Assembly: GCF_046630315.1 (NCBI RefSeq) | Contig: NZ_LQBD01000035.1 | Location: 62,001 to 126,000, forward strand | Direction: 5' to 3' | Source: Brucella anthropi_A | GTDB lineage: Bacteria; Pseudomonadota; Alphaproteobacteria; Rhizobiales; Rhizobiaceae | DNA length: 64,000 bases | In this document: in pieces, positions 8,500 through 17,476 of the stretch | How positions within the stretch are numbered: position 1 is the first letter of the stretch | Layout of the letters: each line of letters opens with the position of its first letter | Notes under the pieces: generated by a model | What the model saw: only the letters and a program-made list of their open reading frames with translations | What the model was told of the DNA's origin: nothing | Databases searched by the model: none | Program-made: the position numbers and the translations under genes

Positions 8500-9381
8500 T
8501 CAGTCTCCCAGCGGCAGGCGCGGATCGTCTATGGTGAGTGTGTTGAGGCTGTGCTTGATGCGGCGCAGGCTTTCCAGCACCTTCGGCCCGCGGGCTTCGG
8601 CAACGGCGGTCGCGATCATGTCGAGAATGGCAAGAAGCCCATAGCGCGCAGATGTGGGCTTGTAGATATTGCCGTCTTCATTGGCCTGAAACGGGATAAG
8701 CACATCCGCGGCCCTGGCAAGATCGGACCCGGCGGCGGTGATCGCTACCGTCTCGGCCCCGTATTGCCGGGCGACCAGCACCGCCTCCACCACGGAGCGC
8801 GCAAAGCCCGAAACGGAAAAGGCAAGCACGGTCGTCTCGGGCGTGGTGACGGCGGCATACATGCGCTGCAACTGCCCGTCCACCTGAGCATTGACCGGAA
8901 TACCGAGGCGGAACAGGCGGTTTTCCATTTCTGTCGCCAGCATGGACGACATGCCGCCCGAACCAAGACAAAGCACGGGACCGCCGGCAGCAAGCTTTTC
9001 GGCAACCTTCATCAGCACAGCCATATCCAGACCGTCGCTCGCGCGCTGGATGGCGGCGATGGCCGCATCGGTCACGGCTGTTGCAATCCGGCTTTCGCGC
9101 ACGTCGCGGGCTGGAATTTCAGCGGTGAGATATTGCCCGCCAATGGCCAAAGCCTGCGCCAGGAAGAACTTGAAATCCCGCACACCGTCGCAGCCGAGCG
9201 CGCGGCAGAAGCGCGTCACCGTCGGTTCGCTGACGCCTGCCCGCGCGGCAATCTCCGAAATCGCCGCCTTGGACGCATAGTCGGGATCGGCCAGAACCAG
9301 CCCGGCCAGCCGCCGGTCGGATTTCGATCCGTCCTGCGCCACGACATGCAGCCGCGTGATGATGTCGGCAACCTTGCTCAT
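8500..9381 (-). CDS. MurR/RpiR family transcriptional regulator
   Basis: This regulator has an N-terminal RpiR helix-turn-helix (residues about 5-80, with YASKAAISEIAARAGVSEPTVTRF) and a C-terminal SIS sugar-isomerase domain (about 125-265, with LCLGSGGMSSMLATEMENRL). SIS domains bind phosphosugars or related ligands. The ATG at 9381 (MSKVADII) lies 7 bp after the stop of the ATPase gene; an in-frame ATG at 9417 would overlap that gene and gives an unusual N-terminus. Being inside the operon, it probably controls both this unit and the divergent ABC transporter genes, perhaps through the inverted repeat at 11284-11301. Confidence 0.9.
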   Translation of the reverse strand: MSKVADIITRLHVVAQDGSKSDRRLAGLVLADPDYASKAAISEIAARAGVSEPTVTRFCRALGCDGVRDFKFFLAQALAIGGQYLTAEIPARDVRESRIATAVTDAAIAAIQRASDGLDMAVLMKVAEKLAAGGPVLCLGSGGMSSMLATEMENRLFRLGIPVNAQVDGQLQRMYAAVTTPETTVLAFSVSGFARSVVEAVLVARQYGAETVAITAAGSDLARAADVLIPFQANEDGNIYKPTSARYGLLAILDMIATAVAEARGPKVLESLRRIKHSLNTLTIDDPRLPLGD

Positions 9382-9388
9382 GAAAAGC

Positions 9389-10441
9389 TCAAAGCGGCAG
9401 GCCGCTTTCCTTATCAAACAGATGAATATGTTCGCTCTTAGCCGTTACAGGAACTCGCTCGCCCGGCGCAAGATGTATCCGCTCGCGGAAAACCGCGCGG
9501 ACAGGTTCTCCCGCAATGCGGCCATAGACATGGGTTTCCGGGCCGGTGGGCTCGATCACTTCCACCACGAGCGTCAGCCCCTCACCGTCGCGCGCGATCA
9601 CGAAATTTTCCGGGCGGATGCCCGCTTCCGTCGGGCGCTCGCCGGTCGAAACCGCCGCGACAGCAATCTTTTCGCCCTCACCGGTGCGGAAATGACCGTC
9701 AGCCACCACGCCGGGAATGAAACTCATCGACGGCGAACCGATGAAGCCCGCCACAAACTTGTTGGCCGGGCGGTCGTAAAGATCGAGCGGCGCGCCGATC
9801 TGCTGGATCTTGCCCTGGTTCATCACCACGATGCGGTCGGCCATGGTCATGGCCTCGATCTGGTCATGGGTCACATAGATCACGGTCGATTTCAGGCGCT
9901 GATGCAGCGCCTTGATCTCGGTGCGCATCTGCACGCGCAATTGCGCATCCAGATTGGAAAGCGGCTCGTCGAAGAGAAACACCGACGGTTCGCGCACGAT
10001 GGCGCGGCCCATGGCGACGCGCTGGCGCTGCCCGCCCGAAAGCTGGCGCGGATAGCGGTCGAGATAGGAATGGAGGTTGAGAATGGAGGCCGCGCGATCC
10101 ACCTTGGTTGCGGTTTCCTCCGCCTTTTCACCACGGATGCGCGGGCCAAAACCGATATTCTCTCGCGCCGTCATATGCGGAAACAGCGCATAAGACTGAA
10201 ACACCATCGCGATGTTGCGCTTTTGCGGCGGCAGTTCGTTGGCACGCTCGCCGCCAATGACGAGATCGCCGCCGGAAATCGGCTCCAGCCCCGCCACCAT
10301 GCGCAAAAGCGTGGATTTTCCGCAACCGGATGGACCGACAAGCACGAGAAATTCCCCGCTCTGTATCTCCAGATCAACCCGGTCCAGAACGGTCAATTGC
10401 CCGAAGGTCTTGGTAATTCCGCGCAGCGAAACCTCTTTCAT
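9389..10441 (-). CDS. Sugar-type ABC transporter ATPase (UgpC/MalK family)
   Basis: This 350-residue protein has Walker A GPSGCGKST near residue 37, signature LSGGQRQRVAMGRAIVREP, Walker B VFLFDEPLSNLD, and the C-terminal OB-like (TOBE) regulatory region of MalK/UgpC proteins (RPENFVIARDGEGLTLVV and the final SEHIHLFDKESG). It should energise the transporter whose binding protein and two permeases are encoded divergently at 11396-14396. It is 4 bp downstream of the SDR gene. The split of an ABC system over two divergent operons is common in Rhizobiales. Confidence 0.92.
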   Translation of the reverse strand: MKEVSLRGITKTFGQLTVLDRVDLEIQSGEFLVLVGPSGCGKSTLLRMVAGLEPISGGDLVIGGERANELPPQKRNIAMVFQSYALFPHMTARENIGFGPRIRGEKAEETATKVDRAASILNLHSYLDRYPRQLSGGQRQRVAMGRAIVREPSVFLFDEPLSNLDAQLRVQMRTEIKALHQRLKSTVIYVTHDQIEAMTMADRIVVMNQGKIQQIGAPLDLYDRPANKFVAGFIGSPSMSFIPGVVADGHFRTGEGEKIAVAAVSTGERPTEAGIRPENFVIARDGEGLTLVVEVIEPTGPETHVYGRIAGEPVRAVFRERIHLAPGERVPVTAKSEHIHLFDKESGLPL

Positions 10442-10445
10442 CGGC

Positions 10446-11219
10446 TCAATTTCCTCCCAGAATATCTTCGATGAACGGGCGGCAGCCCGCCGTCAGCCCG
10501 GCATCCACCGGCAAAATCGCGCCTGTGATGCCCGATGCCCGGTCAGACGCCAGAAACGCCACCGCCTCGGCCACCTCGGCAACATTGACGATGCGTCCCA
10601 GCGGATAAAGCCGCTGCAAACGGTCCAGCACAGATGGGTCCTGCGCGATGCGATGGTCCCATGCGGGCGTGCGGATGGACCCCGGACAGACCACATTGGC
10701 GCGCACGCCCTGCTGGCCAAACTCAACCGCGATGCCGCGCGCAAAGGCATTGATACCCGCCTTCGCCGCCGCATAGGCCGGATTGCCGAAATGCAGGAGC
10801 GCATTGACGGACGAGACAAAGACGAAGGCGCCATGCCCGCGCATGGCCATTGCCTGCGCCATCACATTGGAAAAACCTGCAACACCGGTCAGGTTGAGGT
10901 CGATTTCCGTCTCGATCCGGCGCTGGTCCAGCCCCTCGAAAGTTTCGGCGCGGGTCCAGCCCGCATTGTTGATGACGATATCCGGCACACCGTCCGAAAG
11001 GATGATCCTGTTGGCAGCGGTTTCAAGCGCCGCGCGGTCGACAAGGTCGAATGCATGGCGGCTGTCGAAATCCGAAGCGGCCATCCGCTCCACCGACATG
11101 TCGCAGCCGATGACGCGCGCGCCGCGCACCGCAAACAGCGCCGCCAGAGCCGCCCCCACGCCGCCGCCGGCACCGGTTATCAAAACCGATTTTCCGGCAA
11201 ATTCACCCGAATGATCCAC
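10446..11219 (-). CDS. SDR family oxidoreductase
   Basis: This 257-residue short-chain dehydrogenase shows the cofactor motif TGAGGGVGAALA near residue 17, the NNAG motif near 85, and catalytic Ser and Tyr-x3-Lys in VFVSSVNALLHFGNPAYAAAKAGINAF (about 130-160). An acidic Asp after the second strand (GCDMS) favours NAD. The start is GTG at 11219 with GGGGA upstream. It is the first gene of the leftward operon and probably oxidises or reduces a hydroxyl of the transported compound. Substrate unknown. Confidence 0.9.
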   Translation of the reverse strand: MDHSGEFAGKSVLITGAGGGVGAALAALFAVRGARVIGCDMSVERMAASDFDSRHAFDLVDRAALETAANRIILSDGVPDIVINNAGWTRAETFEGLDQRRIETEIDLNLTGVAGFSNVMAQAMAMRGHGAFVFVSSVNALLHFGNPAYAAAKAGINAFARGIAVEFGQQGVRANVVCPGSIRTPAWDHRIAQDPSVLDRLQRLYPLGRIVNVAEVAEAVAFLASDRASGITGAILPVDAGLTAGCRPFIEDILGGN

Positions 11220-11283
11220 GGCATTCCCCTTTTATGGTCATTTTCAGAACCGCTTGTTTGCGTCAACCTAGATATAAAAATGT

Positions 11284-11301
11284 AAGTTTGCAACAAAACT
11301 T
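11284..11301. promoter_or_regulatory. Inverted repeat in the divergent promoter region, candidate RpiR operator
   Basis: AAGTTT, six bases, then AAACTT, in the 176-bp gap between the divergent SDR and binding-protein genes. The RpiR-family gene of the cluster is the natural candidate binder. This is an inference from position and symmetry. Confidence 0.4.
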
Positions 11302-11395
11302 TTTGCTTGAAAGCGCTGATAAACTGGATAATGTAAGAAAATAACAAAAAATACACAGCTCTTGCACATTGAGAGAAACACAAGGGAACTGGAAA

Positions 11396-12631
11396 ATGTC
11401 TATCAGCAAATGGAAGGCCGGCCTTCTGGCCGGATTGAGCATTCTGGCGCTGGCATCTGGCGCAAATGCAGGCGAAGTGCGTATGACGGTTGCGGAGTAC
11501 AGCTCCAAGACCGGCCCCTATTTCGAAGAGGTCAAGAAGGCTTTCGAGGCCGAAAATCCCGGCATCACGCTCAATTTCGAGGTCGTGCCGTGGGACGTGC
11601 TCCTGCAGAAGCTGACGACGGATATTTCCGCAGGCACCAATGCCGATCTTTCGATCATCGGCACGCGCTGGCTGATCGACTTCGTGCAGCAGGGCATTGC
11701 CGAGCCGCTCGACGGCTATATGAACGACGAATTCAAGGGCCGTTTCATCGAAACTTTCCTGTCGCCTTCCGTGCTTGACGGCAAGACCTACGGCCTGCCG
11801 ATCGCGGCTTCCGCCCGCGCCATGTATTACAACAAGGATCTCTTCGAGAAAGCCGGCATCAAGAACCCGCCTGCCAACTGGGACGAGCTGAAAGCCGACG
11901 CAGCCAAGATCAAGGCGCTCGGCGGCGAGAAGTACGGTTTCGGCCTGCAAGGCAAGGAAATCGAAACAGACGTCTATTATTATTACGCCATGTGGTCCTA
12001 TGGCACGGAAATCCTGAACAAGGACGGCACTTCCGGCCTCAGCACGCCGGGCGCGCTGGAAGCGGCCAAGCTCTACAAATCCATGATCGATGACGGGCTG
12101 ACGCAGCCCGGCGTTACCTCCTATGCCCGCGAGGACGTGCAGAACCTCTTCAAGCAGGGCAAGGTCGGCATGATGATTACCGCGCCCTTCCTGTCGAACC
12201 AGATCAAGGAAGAAGCGCCCAATCTCAAATATGGCGTCGCAGCCATTCCAGCCGGGCCGACGGGTGCGCGCGGCACCTATGGCGTGACCGATTCCGTCAT
12301 CATGTTCCAGAACTCCAAGAACAAGGAGGAAGCCTGGAAAGTGCTGGACTTCCTGTTCCAGAAGGACTGGCGCGCGAAATTCACACAGGGTGAAGGCTTC
12401 CTTCCGGTCAACAAGGAAGAGGCCAAGATGGATTATTACGTCAATAATGCCGATCTTGCCGCCTTTACCGCTCTTCTGCCGGATGCGCGTTTCGCACCGG
12501 TCATTCCGGGCTGGGAAGAAGTCGCCGACATCACCTCCAACGCCATGCAGAGCATCTATCTTGGCAAGGGTGAACCGGATGCCGTTCTGAAGGATGCCGC
12601 CGCCAAGGCGGATGCCATCCTGAAAAAATAA
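11396..12631 (+). CDS. Sugar-type ABC transporter substrate-binding protein
   Basis: The 411-residue product (from ATG 11396) has a Lys-containing N-terminus, a hydrophobic signal (LLAGLSILALASGANA) and then EVRMTVAEYSSKTGPYF, as in extracellular family-1 solute-binding proteins (MalE/UgpB type). The motif LPIAASARAMYYNKDLFEKAG near residue 140 and a Trp/Tyr-rich binding region are typical. It is the first gene of the rightward unit with two permeases, RidA and an M81 hydrolase. The ligand is likely a sugar or sugar-like compound, perhaps with an amide or amino group judging from the catabolic neighbours (inference). Confidence 0.92.
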   Translation: MSISKWKAGLLAGLSILALASGANAGEVRMTVAEYSSKTGPYFEEVKKAFEAENPGITLNFEVVPWDVLLQKLTTDISAGTNADLSIIGTRWLIDFVQQGIAEPLDGYMNDEFKGRFIETFLSPSVLDGKTYGLPIAASARAMYYNKDLFEKAGIKNPPANWDELKADAAKIKALGGEKYGFGLQGKEIETDVYYYYAMWSYGTEILNKDGTSGLSTPGALEAAKLYKSMIDDGLTQPGVTSYAREDVQNLFKQGKVGMMITAPFLSNQIKEEAPNLKYGVAAIPAGPTGARGTYGVTDSVIMFQNSKNKEEAWKVLDFLFQKDWRAKFTQGEGFLPVNKEEAKMDYYVNNADLAAFTALLPDARFAPVIPGWEEVADITSNAMQSIYLGKGEPDAVLKDAAAKADAILKK

Positions 12632-12645
12632 TTTCTCCCCCGCCT

Positions 12646-12679
12646 GCCCGGCAGGTCCCTCGCCCTGCCGGGCTTTTTT
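12646..12679 (+). terminator. Hairpin with T run between binding-protein and permease genes
   Basis: GCCCGGCAGG, an 8-base loop and CCTGCCGGGC form a perfect 10-bp stem followed by TTTTTT. Placed 15 bp after the binding-protein stop, it may act as a partial terminator or mRNA stabiliser so that the binding protein is made in excess over the permeases. Confidence 0.8.
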
Positions 12680-12702
12680 CTTCTCCGGGACAGTGACAGC
12701 CG

Positions 12703-13572
12703 ATGCAAAGCCGCAGCTTGCCCTATCTTCTGATCCTGCCCAGCCTGCTTCTGGCTGCGGTGGTTATATTCTGGCCCGTGGTGCATTTGTTCGAAATCGC
12801 CACGCATGATGTGAACCGCTTCGGCCAGTTGCGCGATTTCAACGATGGCGCCAATTTCACGGCCCTTTTCGCAACGCCGGAATTCATGAACGCGCTGTGG
12901 CGCACCGCCGTCTGGACTGTTGCCGTGGTGGGCGGCGCGCTGGTCCTGTCCATCCCGGTCGCCATCATTCTCAACATGGATTTCTACGGACGCTCGGTCG
13001 CCCGCGTCATCATCATGCTGCCATGGGCGGTCTCGCTCACCATGACGGCCATTGTCTGGCGCTGGGCGCTGAACGGCGAAAGCGGAATGCTCAATTCCGC
13101 CCTGCGCAGTCTCGGCCTCATCGACACGAATATCCAGTGGCTTGCGAGCGCCGTAACAGCCTTTCCGATGCAGATCCTGGTCGGCATTCTGGTGACGGTT
13201 CCCTTCACCACCACCATTTTCCTGGGCGGGTTGTCCTCCATTCCCGACGATCTCTACGAAGCTTCATCGCTTGAAGGCGCCAGCCTCTGGCAGCAGTTCC
13301 GCGAGATCACCTTTCCGCTTTTGAAGCCCTTCGTGAACATCGCCATCGTGCTCAACACGATCTATGTCTTCAATTCCTTCCCGATCATCTGGGTGATGAC
13401 GCAGGGCGGCCCGGCCAATTCCACCGATATTCTGGTGACGCATCTCTACAAGCTCGCCTTCCGCCTCGGCAAACTTGGCGAAGCCTCGGCGGTGTCGCTC
13501 ATCATGCTCGCCATATTGCTGGTCTTCACCGCCATCTACATCCGGATTTCCACACGGAGCGAACAATCATGA
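12703..13572 (+). CDS. Sugar-type ABC transporter permease (MalF/UgpA family)
   Basis: This 289-residue protein has six membrane segments and an EAA loop near residues 180-200 (DDLYEASSLEGASLWQQF). The sequence around PIIWVMTQGGPANSTDILVTHLYK is characteristic of family-1 sugar permeases. The stop overlaps the start of the second permease by 4 bp (ATGA), so translation is likely coupled. It forms half of the inner membrane channel of the importer with the ATPase encoded at 9389. Confidence 0.93.
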   Translation: MQSRSLPYLLILPSLLLAAVVIFWPVVHLFEIATHDVNRFGQLRDFNDGANFTALFATPEFMNALWRTAVWTVAVVGGALVLSIPVAIILNMDFYGRSVARVIIMLPWAVSLTMTAIVWRWALNGESGMLNSALRSLGLIDTNIQWLASAVTAFPMQILVGILVTVPFTTTIFLGGLSSIPDDLYEASSLEGASLWQQFREITFPLLKPFVNIAIVLNTIYVFNSFPIIWVMTQGGPANSTDILVTHLYKLAFRLGKLGEASAVSLIMLAILLVFTAIYIRISTRSEQS

Positions 13573-14396
13573 CGTCTCCGAAGCTCAAGCGCACCGTGGT
13601 CGCATGGGCGGTTCTCTCGCCGCTCATCGTGCTCACCCTCTTCCCCTTCGCCGTCATGTTCTTGACGGCGGTGAAACCGGCGCAGGAAGTGCTGTCGCCA
13701 AGCTGGTGGCCATCCACCTTCCGCTGGCAGAATTTTTCCGAAATGTGGGTCGCCACCAATTTCGGCAATGCGCTCATCAACTCGATCTATGTTTCGGTCA
13801 TCGCCTCCATCGGCGCGATCATCATCTCCATTCCGGCGGCCTATGCCATGTCGCGCTTCCGCTTTGCGGGTCATGGCGCATTCCGGCAGTTCCTGCTCGT
13901 CTCGCAGATGATTTCGCCCATCGTTCTGGTGCTGGGCCTGTTCCGCCTGCTGGCCGCTTACGGGCTGATCGAAAGCGTGTCGGCGGTCGGCGCGGTCTAT
14001 ATGGCCTTCAACATCGCCTTCACCGTCTGGATGCTGCAAAGCTATTTCGACACCATCCCGCGCGATCTTGAAGAAGCCGCGTGGATGGAAGGGGCCGGCC
14101 GCGGCAAGACGCTGGTGAAAGTTTTCCTGCCGCTCTGCCTGCCCGCCATCGCGGTGACGGCGATCTTCACCTTCATCAATGCGTGGAACGAATTCGTGGT
14201 GGCGCTGACCATGCTGCGCCGACAGGAAAGCTACACGCTGCCCATTCAGGTCTTCTCGCTGGTGGCCGGGCGCTACACGGTCGAATGGCAATATGTCATG
14301 GCCGCAACCTTGCTCGCCACCCTGCCCGTCGCCGTCCTTTTCATCTGGCTTCAGCGCTATCTCATCAAGGGGCTTGCGCTCGGAGCGGTCAAATAA
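13569..14396 (+). CDS. Sugar-type ABC transporter permease (MalG/UgpE family)
   Basis: This 275-residue permease has six predicted membrane helices. The EAA loop lies near residues 160-185 (DLEEAAWMEGAGRGKTLVKV), followed by FLPLCLPAIAVTAIFTFINAWNEF, the conserved MalG-type segment. It overlaps the preceding permease by 4 bp and precedes the RidA gene by 12 bp. It is the second channel subunit of the transporter. Confidence 0.93.
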   Translation: MTSPKLKRTVVAWAVLSPLIVLTLFPFAVMFLTAVKPAQEVLSPSWWPSTFRWQNFSEMWVATNFGNALINSIYVSVIASIGAIIISIPAAYAMSRFRFAGHGAFRQFLLVSQMISPIVLVLGLFRLLAAYGLIESVSAVGAVYMAFNIAFTVWMLQSYFDTIPRDLEEAAWMEGAGRGKTLVKVFLPLCLPAIAVTAIFTFINAWNEFVVALTMLRRQESYTLPIQVFSLVAGRYTVEWQYVMAATLLATLPVAVLFIWLQRYLIKGLALGAVK

Positions 14397-14408
14397 CCGG
14401 AGAAAATC

Positions 14409-14780
14409 ATGTCCAGAAAACAGGTCTTCGGCGCATCGCATGTGCCTCTTTCCCCCGCAGTCCGCGCAGGCGACATGGTCTATGTGTCGGGCCAGGTGCC
14501 GGTCGGACCGAATGGCCAGATCGTCGAAGGCGGCATCGAAGCGCAGACGCGGCAGGTGCTTGAAAACATCAAGGCTGCCCTGGCGCTTGCGGGTGCTGCG
14601 ATGGAAGACGTCGTCAAAACCACGGTCTGGCTGGAAGATGCCCGCGATTTTGGCCGCATGAACGCCGTCTACGCCACCTATTTCCCGAAAGAACCGCCAG
14701 CGCGCACCACGGTCGAATCCCGCCTGATGATCGACATCAAGATCGAAGTCGAGGCCATCGCCTACGCGCCGCAGAAATAG
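14409..14780 (+). CDS. RidA family protein
   Basis: This 123-residue protein matches the RidA/YjgF family: GDMVYVSGQVPVGPNGQIVEG near residue 20, QTRQVLENIKAALALAGA, and PPARTTVESRLM near residue 100 with the conserved Arg that in RidA binds carboxylates and supports hydrolysis of reactive enamines/imines. GGAGAAAATC precedes the ATG. Its place beside a PLP enzyme of the D-serine dehydratase/D-threonine aldolase family fits a role in clearing 2-aminoacrylate-like intermediates made by that enzyme (inference). Confidence 0.9.
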   Translation: MSRKQVFGASHVPLSPAVRAGDMVYVSGQVPVGPNGQIVEGGIEAQTRQVLENIKAALALAGAAMEDVVKTTVWLEDARDFGRMNAVYATYFPKEPPARTTVESRLMIDIKIEVEAIAYAPQK

Positions 14781-14817
14781 GCTCCGCCACCCCTTTTCCC
14801 CGCACAGAGTTGTTTCC

Positions 14818-16287
14818 ATGCGCATCTTCACCGCGTCGCTTGCGACCGAAACCAACACTTTCTCGCCGGTTCCAACCGACCGTGCCTCGTTCGAAATGGC
14901 TTTCTATGCCGGGCCGGGCAAGCATCCGGAAACACCGACGCTCTGCTCCTCGCCCATCGTGGCATTGCGCAGGCGGGCGGCGGCGGAAGGCCTCACCGTC
15001 ATCGAAGGCACCGCCACCTGGGCGGAGCCTGGCGGGCTGTTGCAGCGCCAGGCTTTCGAGGAACTGCGCGACGAAATCCTTGAACAGCTCAAGGCCGCCA
15101 TGCCGGTCGATGCGGTGGTGCTGGGCCTCCACGGCGCGATGGTCGCGCAGGGCTATGACGATTGCGAGGGCGATCTGCTGGAGCGCGTGCGCGCCATTGT
15201 CGGACCGGATATTCTGGTTGCGAGCGAGTTCGACCCGCATAGCCACCTGACCCCGAAACGGGTGGAAAACCTCAATATTTTTGCATCCTTCCTCGAATTT
15301 CCTCATACGGATTTCTATGAGCGCGGCGAGCATGTGGTGGAGCTAACGCTCGATGCCCTCAAGGGGCGCACCAGGCCGGTCATCTCCACGTTCGACTGCC
15401 GGATGATCGCGGTCTTGCCCACCAGCAAAGAGCCGATGCGCTCCTTTGTGGACCGTATCAAGGCGATGCAGGGCAAGGACGGCATCCTCTCCATTTCCGT
15501 TATTCACGGCTTCATGGCGGCGGATGTGCCGGAAATGGGAACGCGCATTCTGGTCGTCACCGACAACGATCCGCAAAAGGGCGCGGCTTTGGCCGAAAGG
15601 CTCGGGCGCGAACTGATCGCCATGCGCGAGCAGACGTCGATGGCCATGCTCGACACCGATCAGGGCATTGACCGCGCGCTTGCAGCCCATGCCGCCAATT
15701 CCTCAAAACCCACCGTCATCGCCGATGTGTGGGACAATCCGGGCGGTGGCGTCGCGGGCGACGGCACCTATATCCTGCGCCGCCTGATCGAGCGCGGCGT
15801 CAACAATGTCGGCATCGCCACCATATGGGATCCCATTGCCGTCACCTTCTGCCATGCGGCGGGCGAAGGCGCGGTGATCGACCTGCGCTTCGGCGGCAAG
15901 TCCGGCCCGCTTGGCGGTGAGCCTATCGATGCCCGCGTGACGGTGCTTAAAGTGGCAAATGAGGGCTGGCAGAGTTTCGGCCCCAGCCGCGTGACGCTCG
16001 GCCCTTCGGCGGTGGTGCGCATCGAAGGCACCGGGATCGACATCATTCTCAACACCAACCGCACCCAGACCTTCGAGCCGGATATCTTTTCCAATCTCGG
16101 CATAGACCCGATGAAGAAGGATGTTCTGGTGGTCAAATCCACCAATCATTTCCATGCGGGCTTTGCGCCGATCGCCGCTGAAATCGTCTATGTCGATGCG
16201 CCAAGCTCCTATCCGAGCAACCCGCGCACGACCAATTATCGCAAGCTCAGCCGCGCCATCTGGCCGCGCGTCGAGAACCCGTGGTGA
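14818..16287 (+). CDS. M81 family metallohydrolase (MlrC-like)
   Basis: This 489-residue protein is the full length of the MlrC family (N-terminal DUF1485 plus C-terminal MlrC domain). It starts RIFTASLATETNTFSPVPT, has the putative metal site ASEFDPHSHLT near residue 140, ETNQ-like acid residues in HTDFYERGEHV, and the C-terminal IADVWDNPGGGVAGDGTY signature. MlrC was first known from microcystin breakdown, but most members act in catabolic operons on unknown amide- or imide-like compounds. It is the last gene of the transporter operon and is the likely hydrolytic step of the pathway. The substrate cannot be read from sequence. Confidence 0.88.
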   Translation: MRIFTASLATETNTFSPVPTDRASFEMAFYAGPGKHPETPTLCSSPIVALRRRAAAEGLTVIEGTATWAEPGGLLQRQAFEELRDEILEQLKAAMPVDAVVLGLHGAMVAQGYDDCEGDLLERVRAIVGPDILVASEFDPHSHLTPKRVENLNIFASFLEFPHTDFYERGEHVVELTLDALKGRTRPVISTFDCRMIAVLPTSKEPMRSFVDRIKAMQGKDGILSISVIHGFMAADVPEMGTRILVVTDNDPQKGAALAERLGRELIAMREQTSMAMLDTDQGIDRALAAHAANSSKPTVIADVWDNPGGGVAGDGTYILRRLIERGVNNVGIATIWDPIAVTFCHAAGEGAVIDLRFGGKSGPLGGEPIDARVTVLKVANEGWQSFGPSRVTLGPSAVVRIEGTGIDIILNTNRTQTFEPDIFSNLGIDPMKKDVLVVKSTNHFHAGFAPIAAEIVYVDAPSSYPSNPRTTNYRKLSRAIWPRVENPW

Positions 16288-16297
16288 GAGAATGAAA

Positions 16298-16342
16298 AAG
16301 CGCGGGCAAATCAGTTCACTGGACTGATTTCTGCTCCCGCTT
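16298..16342 (+). terminator. Stem-loop after the MlrC-like gene
   Basis: An inner perfect stem AAATCAGT/ACTGATTT and an outer AGCGCGGG/CCCGCT pairing fold over 45 bases, 11 bp after the stop. There is only a weak T run, so efficiency is uncertain. Confidence 0.5.
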
Positions 16343-16374
16343 CGCTGCGCAGGATAATGCAATAAAACAAATAA

Positions 16375-16417
16375 TTGGAGCGGTTTCGGCGATCTGTTAA
16401 AATGAAAACCGCTCCAA
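16375..16417. repeat. Intergenic inverted repeat of the AGCGGTT family, copy 1
   Basis: TTGGAGCGGTTT at 16375-16386 and AAACCGCTCCAA at 16406-16417 are perfect inverted 12-mers. A related hairpin with the same preceding AAACAAATA context occurs at 28281-28316, so this looks like a dispersed palindromic repeat that may also end transcription. Confidence 0.6.
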
Positions 16418-16423
16418 TGGGCA

Positions 16424-17440
16424 TCAGGCCCGTTCGATGATGATCTTCAAAACGTTGCGGTCGCCGTCCCAAAGGGGGAGTGCGGCCTCAGCCTCATCGA
16501 ACGGAAATATCTTCGAGATCAGCTTGTCCGCATCGGCCCCAAGCTTTTCCAGATGCGCGATGACAGCCTCGAAATCGTCAAGCGTCGCGTTGCGCGATCC
16601 CATGATGTCGAGTTCCTTCAGGTTGAAGAACTGCGTCTGATAGGTGACGGGCGCCTTGGAATAGCCGACATAAACCACCCTGCCCGCAAAGCCCGCCAGA
16701 TCGACGGCCTGCGTGAAGGTGATCGGCAGGCCCACCGCCTCGAAAGCTGCATCCACCCCGTCATCATTGGTCAGTTCCTGCACCTTGGCGACGACATCCT
16801 CCCCACCTGGCAAAGCGTGCGTTGCGCCGAATTGCAGCGCCAGTTCGCGCTTTTCTGCGCTTGGATCGATGGCGATGACTTTGGCGCCGCGCGCAAGCGC
16901 GCCAATGAGAACACCCATGCCGATCATGCCGCAGCCCAGAACAGCGACCGTATCGCCGGCCTGAACGCGCCCGCGCTCAACCGCATGGAAGCCCACCGAA
17001 AGCGGCTCGACCAGCGCCAGATGGCGCGGCTCCAGCGTCTCGTTGAGGATCAGCTTTTCGGCGGGCAGCACGATCTGTTCGGCCAGGCCGCCATTCTGCT
17101 GCACGCCGAGCGTCTTGTTATAACGGCACGCATTGAGCCGCCCCTTGCGGCAGGACGAACATTCACCACAATTCGTATAGGGCAGCACGATGACCCGCTT
17201 GCCCCTGGCGTAAGCAGCGCCGACACCCTCTCCTGCTTCCATGATCTCGCCGCCGATCTCGTGCCCCGGAATGCGCGGCAGCAGCACCAGCGGATTAAGC
17301 CCCTTGAAGGTGTTCAGGTCGCTGCCGCAGAGTCCCACATGGCGAACCCGCACGCGAACATGACCCGCGAGCAGAGGTGCCTCGTCGATTTCAGCAAAAC
17401 GGGTGACGTTTTCGCTCTCGATACGCAGGGCTTTGACCAT
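16424..17440 (-). CDS. Zinc-dependent medium-chain dehydrogenase, candidate L-galactonate 5-dehydrogenase
   Basis: This 338-residue MDR enzyme shows the catalytic zinc region GLCGSDLNTFKG and GHEIGGEI, the four-Cys structural zinc lobe CGECSSCRKGRLNAC (near residue 95), and the NAD fold motif VLGCGMIGMGV. ACAGGAA lies about seven bases before the ATG at 17440; an upstream in-frame ATG at 17461 has no such site. It lies 36 bp after the altronate dehydratase gene on the same strand. With that enzyme and the reductase at 19974, the set equals the E. coli LgoD-UxaB-UxaA chain from L-galactonate to 2-keto-3-deoxygluconate. The substrate is inferred from context only. Confidence 0.8.
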   Translation of the reverse strand: MVKALRIESENVTRFAEIDEAPLLAGHVRVRVRHVGLCGSDLNTFKGLNPLVLLPRIPGHEIGGEIMEAGEGVGAAYARGKRVIVLPYTNCGECSSCRKGRLNACRYNKTLGVQQNGGLAEQIVLPAEKLILNETLEPRHLALVEPLSVGFHAVERGRVQAGDTVAVLGCGMIGMGVLIGALARGAKVIAIDPSAEKRELALQFGATHALPGGEDVVAKVQELTNDDGVDAAFEAVGLPITFTQAVDLAGFAGRVVYVGYSKAPVTYQTQFFNLKELDIMGSRNATLDDFEAVIAHLEKLGADADKLISKIFPFDEAEAALPLWDGDRNVLKIIIERA

Positions 17441-17476
17441 CGAATTATTCCTGTCAGTCATTATTGGAGAAAGGGG

